NCBI GenBank assembly: GCA_947503925.1
Contig: CANNFQ010000004.1
Coordinates: 1 to 64,000 of the forward strand
Direction: 5' to 3'
DNA: 64,000 bases
Source: an uncultured Paracoccaceae bacterium
GTDB taxonomy: Bacteria; Pseudomonadota; Alphaproteobacteria; Rhodobacterales; Rhodobacteraceae
Shown here: in pieces, positions 39,429 through 50,260 of the stretch
How positions within the stretch are numbered: position 1 is the first letter of the stretch
Layout: every line of letters begins with the position of its first letter
Position numbers and translations under genes: made by a program
The notes under the pieces: model-generated
What the model was told of the DNA's origin: nothing
The model's database searches: none
The model's input: only the letters and a program-made list of their open reading frames with translations

Positions 39429-40765
39429 CCGATACGCCGCGTTTCAGCATTCTGGTTGTCGATGATGACAAGGGCATGCGCAAATCGCTGATTGATCTGT
39501 TGCAGGCCGCCGATTGGGACGTGCAGGCCTTGTCGCGCGCCAGCGAGGTGGCGGGCCAGTTGGGCAAATCCATGCCCGATGTGATCCTGTCGGATGTGCG
39601 TATGCCGGGTATGTCCGGTATGGAATTGCTGGCCAGTCTGGACAGCGCGACCGCCCCGCCGCTGGTCCTGATCTCTGCCCATGGTGACATCCCGATGGCG
39701 GTGGAGGCGATACAGGGCGGCGCTTATAGTTTTGTTGAAAAACCCTATGAACCGCGACGGTTGCTCACCATCCTGCGCAATGCCGCTGAACGCAGCCGGA
39801 TGCAGCGCAGCAATGCCCGGTTGCAGGAACGGCTTTTGGCGCTGTCCGGACTTGATCGCATCCTTCTGGGGCAAACGCCCGATATCCGCGATCTGCGGCA
39901 AGAGATTATCGACATCGCCCCCACCACGGCCCCGGTGATGATCCTTGGTGAGACGGGCACAGGCAAGGAACTGGTCGCCCGCGCCCTGCATGATCTGGGC
40001 GGCAAGCCTGACCGCCCATTTTTGGCGCTGAACTGTGCCGGATTGTCGCCTGACACCTTCGCGGCAGAGATGTTCGGAACCGAAGGTGGCGCTGGCGGGC
40101 TGTTGCAGGCGACCTCTGGCGGGACGTTATTTCTGGATGAGTTATGCGCCTGCCCGCTGCCGGTGCAGGCCAAATTGCTGCGGGTGATTGAGGACAAACA
40201 GGTGCTGCCCGTGGGTGCGACAACACCGGTGCCGGTGCGCCTGCGGGTCATCAGCGCCACCAATCAGGATGTGCGGACGGCAATTGCCGACGGGCGGTTG
40301 CGGTCCGACCTGCTGTTTCGGATCAACACGGTTGTGCTGACCCTGCCGGCTCTGCGCCAGCGGCAGGATGATCTGAAGATCCTGATGGCGCATTTTCTGG
40401 AAAAATTCGGGCGGGTTTACGAAGTTCCGCCACCCGTTATCGAACCGGATGACATGGCGGTGTTGCTGGCCCATGACTGGCCGGGCAATGTGCGCGAGCT
40501 GCGCAATGTGGCCGAGCGGCGGATTCTGGCGGCCCGGCGCGGCGGTGGCAGCGTGGCCGAGGCCGTGGCCGGTGACCGCCCGGCAGAGGTGATGCCGACA
40601 ACGTTGCGCGAGGCAGTGGCCGCATTCGAACGCGCGATGATCGGCAAGGCCATCAAGGCGCATGAGGGCCGTATGGAAGACGCCGCCACCGCGCTGGGCA
40701 TCGGACGCCGGACCCTGAATGAAAAGATCGTCAAGCTGGGGCTGGAAAAGGACACATTGTTGTAG
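39425..40765 (+). CDS. dctD: Sigma54-dependent response regulator (DctD-like)
   Basis: Receiver VVDDDKGMRKSL, AAA+ GETGTGKELVARALHDLG, C-terminal Fis-type HTH. Confidence 0.92.
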   Translation: MTDTPRFSILVVDDDKGMRKSLIDLLQAADWDVQALSRASEVAGQLGKSMPDVILSDVRMPGMSGMELLASLDSATAPPLVLISAHGDIPMAVEAIQGGAYSFVEKPYEPRRLLTILRNAAERSRMQRSNARLQERLLALSGLDRILLGQTPDIRDLRQEIIDIAPTTAPVMILGETGTGKELVARALHDLGGKPDRPFLALNCAGLSPDTFAAEMFGTEGGAGGLLQATSGGTLFLDELCACPLPVQAKLLRVIEDKQVLPVGATTPVPVRLRVISATNQDVRTAIADGRLRSDLLFRINTVVLTLPALRQRQDDLKILMAHFLEKFGRVYEVPPPVIEPDDMAVLLAHDWPGNVRELRNVAERRILAARRGGGSVAEAVAGDRPAEVMPTTLREAVAAFERAMIGKAIKAHEGRMEDAATALGIGRRTLNEKIVKLGLEKDTLL

Positions 40766-40786
40766 GGTTTCATAGCCGCACTTCCG

Positions 40787-40830
40787 CCCGGCCGATAGGC
40801 CGGGCTGCCCCCGACCCTCCTCACGGGAGG
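40787..40830. repeat. Two adjacent hairpins downstream of dctD (terminator or REP-like)
   Basis: CCCGGCC-gata-GGCCGGG (40787-40804) and CCCTCC-tcac-GGGAGG (40815-40830). Confidence 0.6.
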
Positions 40831-41022
40831 GGGCTTCACCCCCACCCAGGGTCAGGGGCTGCCCTGCGCGTTCCGTATGCAAGTTGCAAGAGAGTGCTAC
40901 ACGCTTGCGGAAATCCGCAGGGCAGCCGGCACGACCTCGGCGATTTTGCTCATATACACCCGCCCGTTTTCGTTGAATGATACACCCCATCATATCTGCA
41001 TGCATTTTTTGGGAGGAAGACC

Positions 41023-42036
41023 ATGCGCAAGCTACTCAGCCGCACTGCAATTGCCACATTGACCCTTGCCTTTGCCACCGAAGGGATGGCCGAGGAATGG
41101 AATGTCTCTGTCTGGGGCAAACGCCGTGCCTTTACCGAACATGTTGAAAAACTGGCCGAGCTGGTCGCTGACAAGACGGGTGGCGAATTCACCCTCAATA
41201 TCAGCTATGGCGGCCTGTCCAATAACCGCGAAAATCTGGATGGTATCTCTATCGGCGCATTTGAAATGGCGCAGTTCTGTGCCGGTTACCACGCTGATAA
41301 GAACCCATCGATTACCGTTCTTGAACTGCCATTCCTCGGGGTGTCATCGCTGGAACAAGAGGTCGAGATTTCCATGGCGGTCTATCAGCACCCCGCCACC
41401 CAGGAGGACCTGGCCCGCTGGAACGCGACCTTGCTGATGCCCTCGCCGCTGCCGCAATATAACCTCGCCGGTGTCGGCGATGCACCGGCGACCCTTGCCG
41501 ATTTCGAGGGCCTCAGCGTGCGCGCCACCGGTGGGATCGGCGCTGCGATGGAAACCGTTGGCGCCGTGCCCACATCCATGTCCGCAACCGAAGTGCGTCA
41601 GGCGATGGATAGCGGTGTGGTCAAGGCCGTGGCCTTTGCCCCCCATGCGCATATGTCATTCGGCACGATCGAAAACGCCACATGGTGGACGACAAACCTG
41701 AACCCCGGCACGGTGAACTGCCCCGTGGTCGTGAATACAGACGCGCTGGACGGGTTGTCCGATGAACACCGCGCCGCACTGCTGGGTTCCGTAGACGAAG
41801 CGTTGGACCACTATGTGGAATTCTACAATTCCAACACGATGACAGCGTGGGGTCCTGCTTTGGCGGAACGCGGGATCACAGAAGTCGCATTCAGCGATGA
41901 GGAACTCGCCGCGTTCAAAGAGGCCGCCGCAGCACCTGCCGCTGCCGCGTGGATTTCGGACAACACGGCAAAAGGGCTGCCCGCGCAAGAACTTTATGAT
42001 CTTGTCACAGGCATGATCGCCGAAGGCGGATCCTAA
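41023..42036 (+). CDS. dctP: TRAP transporter substrate-binding protein
   Basis: Signal peptide, ADKTGGEFTLNISYGGL, MSATEVRQAMDSGVVKA. Confidence 0.9.
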   Translation: MRKLLSRTAIATLTLAFATEGMAEEWNVSVWGKRRAFTEHVEKLAELVADKTGGEFTLNISYGGLSNNRENLDGISIGAFEMAQFCAGYHADKNPSITVLELPFLGVSSLEQEVEISMAVYQHPATQEDLARWNATLLMPSPLPQYNLAGVGDAPATLADFEGLSVRATGGIGAAMETVGAVPTSMSATEVRQAMDSGVVKAVAFAPHAHMSFGTIENATWWTTNLNPGTVNCPVVVNTDALDGLSDEHRAALLGSVDEALDHYVEFYNSNTMTAWGPALAERGITEVAFSDEELAAFKEAAAAPAAAAWISDNTAKGLPAQELYDLVTGMIAEGGS

Positions 42037-42105
42037 GCCAAATCTGCGCGGTCCGGGTAACGGGCCGCGCAAACTGTTTTCTGGCATGAATAGAGGACTT
42101 TTGGC

Positions 42106-42750
42106 ATGGCGGGCGCATCGCTTGTGCTGTCGGATGACAGCCGTCTGAGCAAAATAGATCATCTGCTGTTACGGGCCGAGCTAAAGCTGGCCCTGCTCAG
42201 CGGCTTGGCGGTATTCGGGCTGATGCTGCTGGCGGTCGTCTCTGTCAGCGGACGCAATTTCTTCAATCAACCCTTGCCGGGCTATGTCGACTGGATCGAA
42301 CAGGCCATGCCGCTGATCGCGTTTATGGGCGTTTCTTTCACCCAGCGCGAAGGCGGTCATATCCGCATGGATATGGTAGTGGGTGCCCTCAAAGGTCGGG
42401 CGCTCTATCTGGTTGAGATTATCACAACGCTGGCGATCCTGATCCTGATGCTGCTGCTTGTCTGGGGCAGCTGGGCGCATTTCCAGCGCAGCTTTGATTT
42501 TGGTTCCCCGATGTGGAGCCGGGACAGTTCGATGGATATTGCCCTGCCAATCTGGCCCGCAAAACTGCTGGTCCCCGTGGCCTTTGGGGTGCTGTGTCTG
42601 CGGCTGATCCTGCAACTATGGGCCTATATCCGGGCCTTTGTGCAGAATGCGCCGCGCCCGGTTGCCGTCCCGTTGGTCGTGGATGCCGCAACGCAGGCCG
42701 CGATGGAGGCTGAACATGTTTCGGCCAATGAACCTGGCGAAGGGCGCTGA
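42106..42750 (+). CDS. dctQ: TRAP transporter small permease
   Basis: Four TM, GRNFFNQPLPGYVDWIEQAMPLIAFMGVSFTQREGGHIRMDM. Confidence 0.9.
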   Translation: MAGASLVLSDDSRLSKIDHLLLRAELKLALLSGLAVFGLMLLAVVSVSGRNFFNQPLPGYVDWIEQAMPLIAFMGVSFTQREGGHIRMDMVVGALKGRALYLVEIITTLAILILMLLLVWGSWAHFQRSFDFGSPMWSRDSSMDIALPIWPAKLLVPVAFGVLCLRLILQLWAYIRAFVQNAPRPVAVPLVVDAATQAAMEAEHVSANEPGEGR

Positions 42751-42752
42751 TC

Positions 42753-44153
42753 ATGGAACCAACCGATATTGGATTGATCGTCTCTGGCGGAATGCTGTTT
42801 CTTGTCGTTTTTGGTATGCGGGTGGCCTTTGCTGCCGGGCTGGCCGGACTGGTCGGGCTGATCTGGATTTTCTGGGAGAAAAAAGACTACGACCCGGCGG
42901 ATTTCGCATGGGCCTTGTCTGTCGCCGTCAAAACCGCCGGTCAGGTTCCGCATTCGAAGGTATCGTCTCAGGCGCTCAGCCTGATCCCGACCTTTATCCT
43001 GATCGGTTATCTGGCCTATTATGCCGGGCTGACCAAAGCCTTGTTTGAAGCGGCAAAGCGCTGGCTGGCCTGGGTGCCGGGCGGGTTGGCCGTATCCACG
43101 GTATTTGCCACGGCGGGATTTGCGGCCGTGTCCGGTGCGTCGGTTGCGACCTCTGCCGTCTTTGCACGCATCGCAATCCCTGAAATGCTCAAGATCGGCT
43201 ACGACAAACGGTTCGCCGCCGGGGTCGTTGCAGCCGGGGGCACGCTGGCCTCCCTCATCCCGCCGTCTGCGATCCTTGTGATTTATGCGATCATCGTAGA
43301 GCAGGATGTGGGCAAGCTGCTTTTGGCCGGGTTCATTCCGGGGGCTTTTTCCGCGCTGATCTACGCGCTCTTGATCATCGGCATGGCGGTCACGATCAAA
43401 GGGTTCGGGCCGCCGGTGACTGGTTTCACGTGGCGGGAACGCTTCGCCTCTCTGCCGCCTGCACTGCCCATTGTCTTTGTCGTCATGACGATCATCCTGT
43501 TTGTCTATAATCCGTTCGGCGGGGATGCCTGGGGCACGCCAACCGAAGGCGGGGCGATTGGCGCGTTTGTGGTGTTCCTGATGGCGCTTTATCAGGGCAT
43601 GCGCTGGTCCCAGCTGCGCGATGCATTGCTGGAAACGGCAAAGCTCAGCGTGATGATCTTTACGATCATCTGGGGTGTGCTGATCTATGTGCGGTTTCTG
43701 GGTTTTGCGGACCTGCCGGGGGTCTTCGCCGACTGGATCACATCGCTGACAATGTCGCCAATGCTGATCCTTGTTTGCATCCTGCTGGCCTATGCGGTGC
43801 TGGGCATGTTTATGGATGCAATTGGCATGCTGCTGTTGACCCTGCCGGTGGTCTACCCGGCGGTCATGGCGCTGAATGGGGGGGAGGCCGTATCCGCCGC
43901 CGACAGTACCTTCGGCATGTCAGGACCGATGTGCGCGATCTGGTTCGGGATATTGGTGGTGAAGATGGCAGAGTTCTGTTTGATTACACCACCCATTGGC
44001 TTGAACTGTTTCGTGGTGGCTGGGGTGCGCGATGATCTGAGCGTGCAGGACGTGTTCAAAGGGGTGACGCCGTTCTTTATCGCGGATGGGATTACGATCG
44101 CGCTGCTTGTGACCTTCCCGATGATTGTCTTATGGTTACCAAGTCTCGCCTGA
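42753..44153 (+). CDS. dctM: TRAP transporter large permease
   Basis: Polytopic, VAAGGTLASLIPPSAILVIYAIIVEQDVGKLLLAGFIPG. Confidence 0.94.
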   Translation: MEPTDIGLIVSGGMLFLVVFGMRVAFAAGLAGLVGLIWIFWEKKDYDPADFAWALSVAVKTAGQVPHSKVSSQALSLIPTFILIGYLAYYAGLTKALFEAAKRWLAWVPGGLAVSTVFATAGFAAVSGASVATSAVFARIAIPEMLKIGYDKRFAAGVVAAGGTLASLIPPSAILVIYAIIVEQDVGKLLLAGFIPGAFSALIYALLIIGMAVTIKGFGPPVTGFTWRERFASLPPALPIVFVVMTIILFVYNPFGGDAWGTPTEGGAIGAFVVFLMALYQGMRWSQLRDALLETAKLSVMIFTIIWGVLIYVRFLGFADLPGVFADWITSLTMSPMLILVCILLAYAVLGMFMDAIGMLLLTLPVVYPAVMALNGGEAVSAADSTFGMSGPMCAIWFGILVVKMAEFCLITPPIGLNCFVVAGVRDDLSVQDVFKGVTPFFIADGITIALLVTFPMIVLWLPSLA

Positions 44154-44194
44154 CGGTGAAAAAATCTGTGGACACAGATCTTCCCATCTCCACG

Positions 44195-45406
44195 CTAAGC
44201 GACAGCCAGCCCTGCGTTTGTATTCAGCAGATATTGCGCAAGGATCGGACCACAGGCGGCCCCAATGGCGCGGGCATTGCCGCCAATGGTTCCTTCGGCA
44301 ATCACGGGCGGGATCAGGCCGCGCGTATCCTGATTGACGATGTAGCGTTGAACACGTTCAACCAGTTGCGTGCGGATTTCGGGTGGGAATCCGCCATCAA
44401 TCAGGATTGCTTCGAAATCGATCACCGAACAGGTGGACAGGCTGGCCTTGGCCAGTTCCTGGGCCGTTTGCCCCAGCCAAGGCTCCACATAACGTTCGAT
44501 ACCCGACCAATCCTGCGGCGATTGCCAGATCACTGACGGGTCCAGATCAACCTCCCGCAGGCGGCGTTCCAACAGGTGGATCGAGGCCGTATCGACCAAT
44601 TGCATGCTTTCACCGTTGGGGCCGATACTGCGCAATGATCCCAGCGCACCCGCATTGCCCTGACGGCCTTCAAACACCGAATGGTTCAGAACGATGCCGC
44701 CGCCGACAAAGGCTCCGACAAAGAAATAAGCGTAATCGCGATAGGCCTTGCCACGGCCATAGATATGTTCGGCCCGGCAGGCGGCGGTGGCGTCATTCAC
44801 CACCAGCACCGGAAGGGTGGTGAATTTTGCGATCTCGTCGGTGATATGGATGTCTTTCCACGCCGCGAAATGCCCGGTCGCAGTATCGACAAGGCCTTGC
44901 CAGTTCCACATCTCGAAAGGGGCGGCGACGCCGATCCCGCAAATCCGTTTCACCTCTGCCTCGGTTAATGTTGCCTTGATGGCCGCGACCTCATCTGCCA
45001 AAAAGGCAAAGACAGCTGCGGGTTGTGGACTGTCATAGGTCAGCCTGCGCTGCTGACGCACATCACCTTTGAAATCCATCAAAAGCAGATCGGCCGACCG
45101 GCGCCCGATCTTGAGCCCAAAGGACAAGACGCCTCCGGGGGCAAGGCGCATCGGCACAGATGGCTTGCCCACCTTGCCGCGTACCGGTTCGCCCCGTTGC
45201 AACAAACCATCGCCCTCAAGCCGTTTCAGGATGGCGGATACCGCTGGCGGTGACAGGCCCGACAACCGCGCCAGATCACTGCCGGGCATGTCGCCATGCC
45301 GCTGCAACAGGGACAAAAGCAGGCGCTCATTATGATTGCGCACACCTTTTTGGCTCAGCCCTGTGCTGATTGATCGGACGACTGACGGTTCCATCTCAGC
45401 GTTCAT
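44195..45406 (-). CDS. ROK family transcriptional regulator
   Basis: N-terminal wHTH (ERLLLSLLQRHGDMPGSDLARLSGLSPPAVSAIL) plus ROK domain. Confidence 0.93.
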   Translation of the reverse strand: MNAEMEPSVVRSISTGLSQKGVRNHNERLLLSLLQRHGDMPGSDLARLSGLSPPAVSAILKRLEGDGLLQRGEPVRGKVGKPSVPMRLAPGGVLSFGLKIGRRSADLLLMDFKGDVRQQRRLTYDSPQPAAVFAFLADEVAAIKATLTEAEVKRICGIGVAAPFEMWNWQGLVDTATGHFAAWKDIHITDEIAKFTTLPVLVVNDATAACRAEHIYGRGKAYRDYAYFFVGAFVGGGIVLNHSVFEGRQGNAGALGSLRSIGPNGESMQLVDTASIHLLERRLREVDLDPSVIWQSPQDWSGIERYVEPWLGQTAQELAKASLSTCSVIDFEAILIDGGFPPEIRTQLVERVQRYIVNQDTRGLIPPVIAEGTIGGNARAIGAACGPILAQYLLNTNAGLAVA

Positions 45407-45577
45407 AAATGGCTCTGCTCCCACGCTCAAGATACACTGGATCAATTAATAAAGAAAGTTAATTAACTAATTGACACCTGCCAGAGAATCGCGTTGTTTA
45501 AGAGCATTCGCTGCAGAACTCTGCGGGAAGTGGGGGGCATTAAACCCCGAAAATCATAGTGTTTCTGGGAGGAAATC

Positions 45578-46597
45578 ATGAAAAAGCTACTCATCGGTAC
45601 GGCCCTCGTGGCAGTGACAAGTGCAGGTTCAGCCATGGCTGACGGCCACGGTACGTCGGCCTGCCTGATCACCAAAACAGATACCAACCCGTTCTTCGTC
45701 AAGATGCGTGAAGGCGCGCAGGCCAAGGCCGAAGAATTGGGCATCACACTTAACGCCTATGCCGGACAGATCGACGGTGACAACGAAGCACAGGTTGCTG
45801 CCATCGAAACCTGCATCGCAAATGGTGCTTCGGGTATCCTGCTGACCGCATCCGACACCGCAGCGATCGTGCCATCGGTCGAGGCCGCGCGCGACGCAGG
45901 CCTGCTGGTCATCGCACTCGACACACCGCTGTCACCCATTGATGCCGCAAACGCGACCTTCGCCACTGACAACTTTCTGGCGGGTGAGTTGATCGGCCAA
46001 TGGGCGGCTGCGTCCCTTGGCGATGAGGCCGCAAATGCCAAGATTGCCATGCTGGATCTGGCGATCAGCCAGCCCACCGTCGGCGTGTTGCGCGATCAGG
46101 GGTTCCTGACCGGCTTTGGCATCGACACTGTTGATGTAAACAAATGGGGCGATGAGACAGACGAACGGATCATCTGCAACGAAGTCACAGCCGGCAACGA
46201 AGAAGGCGGGCGGACAGCTATGGAAAACTGCCTGGCTGTCGATCCTGATATCAACGTGGTCTACACGATCAACGAACCGGCCGCCGCTGGCGCTTATGAG
46301 GCGCTTTCCGCAATCGGGCGTCAGGATGATGTGCTGATCGTATCGGTCGATGGCGGCTGCCCGGGCGTGCAGAACGTGGCCGATGGCGTGATCGGTGCGA
46401 CATCGCAGCAATACCCGCTGCTGATGGCATCACTGGGGGTCGAGGCGATTGCCCAGTTTGCAAAGGACGGCACGTTGCCCGCCAATACCGAAGGCAAGGA
46501 TTTCCTTGATACCGGTGTTGCCTTGGTCACAGACCAGCCCGCTGATGGGGTCGAAAGCATCTCGGTCGCCGAAGGCACCGACCTCTGCTGGGGCTAA
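45578..46597 (+). CDS. frcB: Sugar ABC transporter substrate-binding protein (FrcB-like)
   Basis: [46 protein letters not shown]. Confidence 0.88.
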   Translation: MKKLLIGTALVAVTSAGSAMADGHGTSACLITKTDTNPFFVKMREGAQAKAEELGITLNAYAGQIDGDNEAQVAAIETCIANGASGILLTASDTAAIVPSVEAARDAGLLVIALDTPLSPIDAANATFATDNFLAGELIGQWAAASLGDEAANAKIAMLDLAISQPTVGVLRDQGFLTGFGIDTVDVNKWGDETDERIICNEVTAGNEEGGRTAMENCLAVDPDINVVYTINEPAAAGAYEALSAIGRQDDVLIVSVDGGCPGVQNVADGVIGATSQQYPLLMASLGVEAIAQFAKDGTLPANTEGKDFLDTGVALVTDQPADGVESISVAEGTDLCWG

Positions 46598-46718
46598 ACG
46601 TCAAAGTTCTGGCCAAACAGGCCAGATAGCGTGAATACTGAAATGGGGCGGGCCAAATGCCCGCCCCATTTCCAAGCGGTCTTAAGGGGCGCTGGATACG
46701 AAAAGGGGGCAGGGTCCT

Positions 46719-47792
46719 ATGACCACCGACAATGACAGCTACGAAGATGTGGTCAAGACGCAAGGGCAGGAAAGCGTGGCCCATTTTGAGGATGAGCATG
46801 AAACGCTGTTGGGGCGCATTCAGCACACGCTTCATGTGAACCCGGCCTTGGTGCCGCTGATCATTCTGGTCTTTGCGATTGCCCTGTTCGGCCTGCTTCT
46901 GGGCCAGCGTTTCTTTTCGCCCAGCACACTGACGCTAATCCTGCAACAGGTGCAGATCGTCGGGGTTCTGGCGGCCGCGCAGACGTTGGTGATCCTGACG
47001 GCGGGCATTGACCTGTCGGTCGGGGCGATTGCCGTGCTGAGTTCGGTCATCATGGGGCAATTCACCTTTCGATACGGTGTGCCACCGACGATCAGCATCG
47101 CGATTGGGATGGCTTTCGGGGCCGGGGTCGGTGCGATCAGCGGATATCTGGTCAGCCGGGTGAAAATCCCGCCCTTTATCGTCACGCTTGGGGTCTGGCA
47201 GATCGTGCTGGCGGCGAATTATCTGTATTCGCGCAACGAAACGATCCGGTCCTCCGACATCCGTGAAAACGCGGCTGCCCTGCAATTTCTGGGCAACAAG
47301 ATTCAGATTGGCGGGGCGAATTTCACCTATGGGGTGATCCTGATGATCCTGCTGGTCGTGGTGCTGGCCTATGCGCTGCGATCCACGGCCTGGGGACGGC
47401 ATGTCTATGCCGTTGGCGATGATCCAGAGGCGGCGCAACTGGCCGGTGTAAACGTGCATCGCACATTGATGAGCGTCTATATGTTGACGGGTCTGATCTG
47501 CGCGGTTGCAGGCTGGGTGATGATCGGGCGGTTTTCATCCGTATCGCCATCGGCCTCGACCGGGGTGGTCGGCAATATCCAATCAATTACGGCTGTGGTG
47601 ATCGGGGGCATATCGCTATTCGGGGGGCGCGGTTCGATCTATGGGGCGTTCTTTGGGGCGATGATCGTTGGGGTCTTTGAAATGGGGCTGCGCATGGCCG
47701 GGGCCGACCCGCAATGGACATTCCTGTTGATCGGCATGCTGATTATTGCAGCCGTTGGCGCAGACCAGTGGATCAGAAAGGTATCAGGATGA
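46719..47792 (+). CDS. frcC: Sugar ABC transporter permease (FrcC-like)
   Basis: AGIDLSVGAIAVLSSVIMG, YAVGDDPEAAQLAGVNVHR. Confidence 0.9.
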   Translation: MTTDNDSYEDVVKTQGQESVAHFEDEHETLLGRIQHTLHVNPALVPLIILVFAIALFGLLLGQRFFSPSTLTLILQQVQIVGVLAAAQTLVILTAGIDLSVGAIAVLSSVIMGQFTFRYGVPPTISIAIGMAFGAGVGAISGYLVSRVKIPPFIVTLGVWQIVLAANYLYSRNETIRSSDIRENAAALQFLGNKIQIGGANFTYGVILMILLVVVLAYALRSTAWGRHVYAVGDDPEAAQLAGVNVHRTLMSVYMLTGLICAVAGWVMIGRFSSVSPSASTGVVGNIQSITAVVIGGISLFGGRGSIYGAFFGAMIVGVFEMGLRMAGADPQWTFLLIGMLIIAAVGADQWIRKVSG

Positions 47793-48559
47793 TGGAACCT
47801 ATTCTTGCAGGTAAAAATCTGGTCAAACGCTATGGCAAGGTGACAGCACTCGACCATTGCGATTTTGAGCTGTACCCCGGCGAAATCTTGGCCGTGATCG
47901 GTGACAACGGGGCGGGCAAATCATCCTTGATCAAGGCGCTGTCAGGTGCGGTCACCCCCGACGCGGGCGAGGTGTATCTGGAAGGCCAGCAGGTCAATTT
48001 CCGGTCACCCATTGATGCGCGGGCGGCGGGTATCGAAACGGTCTATCAGACGCTGGCGATGTCACCGGCCCTGTCGATTGCAGATAACATGTTCATGGGG
48101 CGCGAATTGCGCAAACCCGGATTCATGGGCACGGTGCTTGGCCAGTTGGACAAGAAACGGATGCAGGATTTCGCCCGCGACAAACTGTCTGAACTGGGGC
48201 TGATGACGATCCAGAATATTAATCAAGCGGTCGAAACCCTGTCAGGCGGGCAGCGCCAAGGCGTCGCTGTGGCCCGGGCTGCGGCATTCGGGTCCAAGGT
48301 GATCATTTTAGATGAACCGACTGCGGCGCTGGGCGTCAAGGAATCCCGGCGCGTGCTGGAACTGATCCAGGATGTGCGGTCGCGCGGCATTCCGATCATC
48401 CTGATCAGCCACAATATGCCACATGTGTTTGAATTGGCCGACCGGATTCATGTGCATCGGCTGGGCAAACGGCTGTGCGTGATTGATCCCAAGGATTACA
48501 CCATGTCCGATGCCGTGGCCTTCATGACCGGCGCGAAAGAGGCGCCATTGGCGGCCTAG
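47789..48559 (+). CDS. frcA: Sugar ABC transporter ATP-binding protein (FrcA-like)
   Basis: GDNGAGKSSLIKAL, LSGGQRQGVAVARA, ILDEPTAALG; starts over the frcC stop. Confidence 0.92.
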   Translation: MMEPILAGKNLVKRYGKVTALDHCDFELYPGEILAVIGDNGAGKSSLIKALSGAVTPDAGEVYLEGQQVNFRSPIDARAAGIETVYQTLAMSPALSIADNMFMGRELRKPGFMGTVLGQLDKKRMQDFARDKLSELGLMTIQNINQAVETLSGGQRQGVAVARAAAFGSKVIILDEPTAALGVKESRRVLELIQDVRSRGIPIILISHNMPHVFELADRIHVHRLGKRLCVIDPKDYTMSDAVAFMTGAKEAPLAA

Positions 48560-48562
48560 GCG

Positions 48563-49471
48563 ATGCTGCGGAGAACGCTCATGACGCTTGCCCTGATCGT
48601 ATTGGCGCTTGTGGCGGTCGTGGGCTGCCAGACGATCCGGCATTCGGGCAAGATTGCATTGCCTGACCCGGATGCCGGTGCATTGCGCATCGCCACCTAT
48701 AACGTCCATTACATCATTCTGGGGCAGGCGACTGGCCCTTGGTCGGTGGGTGATTGGGACCGGCGCAAGGATCCGCTTGATCAGGCGTTCAAGGTGGTCG
48801 GTGCGGATGTCATCGGGTTTCAGGAGATGGAAAGTTTCGGCAGGGGCAACGGTGGTCAGGTGAACCTGACGCTGGATTGGCTGCTGGAAAACAACCCGGG
48901 CTATGCGGCAGCAGCAGCCGGGGACCCGCAGGTCTTCCCATCCACCCAGCCGATCCTTTATCGGACGGACAGGCTGGACCTGTTGGATCAGGGGTGGTTT
49001 TTCTTTTCGGACACGCCGGATGTGATCTATGCCCGGACGTTCAACGGGTCCTACCCCGCCTTCACCTCATGGGCGCAGTTTCGGGACCGGGACAGTGGGC
49101 AAGTGTTTCGGGTCGTCAACATACATACTGATTACGCCAGCCGGTCGAACCGGTTGCAGTCGATGGAACTGGCCGCAGCACGCATCGCGCCATGGATCAA
49201 TGCAGGTGAAACCGTGTTCGCCATCGGCGACCTAAACGCGCGGATCGGCGATCGCCCGGTCGCGATATTGCAAGAGGTCGGTCTGACATTCCTGCCAATT
49301 CCGGGGGCAACATATCATTTCAATCGGGGCATCAACCTGTTTGGGGCGATTGACCATATCGCGCATGCGGGGGCGGCGCAGCCACAGGGAACGCCGGTTG
49401 TGCTACGCCAGAAATTCGATGGGGAATGGCCGACAGACCATTATCCGGTGATTGCTGATTTCACCTTCTAG
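48563..49471 (+). CDS. Endonuclease/exonuclease/phosphatase family protein
   Basis: LRIATYNVHYI...GFQEMESFG...IGDLNARIGD..DHYPVIADF; lipobox-like N-terminus. Confidence 0.88.
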   Translation: MLRRTLMTLALIVLALVAVVGCQTIRHSGKIALPDPDAGALRIATYNVHYIILGQATGPWSVGDWDRRKDPLDQAFKVVGADVIGFQEMESFGRGNGGQVNLTLDWLLENNPGYAAAAAGDPQVFPSTQPILYRTDRLDLLDQGWFFFSDTPDVIYARTFNGSYPAFTSWAQFRDRDSGQVFRVVNIHTDYASRSNRLQSMELAAARIAPWINAGETVFAIGDLNARIGDRPVAILQEVGLTFLPIPGATYHFNRGINLFGAIDHIAHAGAAQPQGTPVVLRQKFDGEWPTDHYPVIADFTF

Positions 49472-49474
49472 GAC

Positions 49475-50260
49475 CTAAATATCGACAGCCGCTGCTGCAG
49501 CAATCGCCGTCAGATCGGGCTGTCCCCCGGGGCCGATGACAACGTAATCGGCACCGTCAGACGACCAGGACACGAAATCAAAACCATTGATAGTCTGTTC
49601 GCGGAAGGCAGGCGCACCCTGCACATCACGATTGCTGTCCTGCAAACACAAGGCCACGACCGTGCCATCGGGTAGGCGATACATCAGCTGCGCCACTGGT
49701 TTGCCGTTGGCCACCAGCAAACGACCGCCTTCAAAGGTCAGGTCGAATTCGGACAGATCAGGAATGGTAAAGTTGGCACCAATCGTGTTGCCCAACCATG
49801 TCTGAATATGGTCAGCCTCATCCGCGCCAACCTCAACCAGATGACGGCCCTGGCTGGCATAAACGGCATGGTAATCGGCAATATCGGCAAGCCACCCGGC
49901 CGTCTGCACCGGCGGGGCCAATCGGTCGTTCAACACGTATCCACCCGCACCACCAATGACAAAGACCATCAAACTGGCGGCAAGCGTACCCCAGATCTGG
50001 CGCGACCGGGGGGCGGCAGGGATGTTGGCGGGGCGGTCCGGCAACGGGGTATCCCTGATGGTCTGCGCCAGCGCAAAGGGAACGGGATCATCCAACTGGG
50101 CGGCAAAATCATCCTGCGCAAACCCATCGGCCAGCATCAGGGCATCCAGTTCGGCCTGCGCTGCGGCATCTGTGGCCAGACGCTCTTCGACCTCGGCAGC
50201 GGCGGCGGCATCCAATTCGCCATCCAGATAGGCGCTCAACTGTTCGGAAAACGCGGTCAT
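49475..50260 (-). CDS. Anti-sigma factor, single TM
   Basis: FSEQLSAYLDGELDAAAAAEVEERLATDAAAQAELDAL; adjacent to ECF sigma factor with 4-bp overlap. Confidence 0.85.
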   Translation of the reverse strand: MTAFSEQLSAYLDGELDAAAAAEVEERLATDAAAQAELDALMLADGFAQDDFAAQLDDPVPFALAQTIRDTPLPDRPANIPAAPRSRQIWGTLAASLMVFVIGGAGGYVLNDRLAPPVQTAGWLADIADYHAVYASQGRHLVEVGADEADHIQTWLGNTIGANFTIPDLSEFDLTFEGGRLLVANGKPVAQLMYRLPDGTVVALCLQDSNRDVQGAPAFREQTINGFDFVSWSSDGADYVVIGPGGQPDLTAIAAAAAVDI

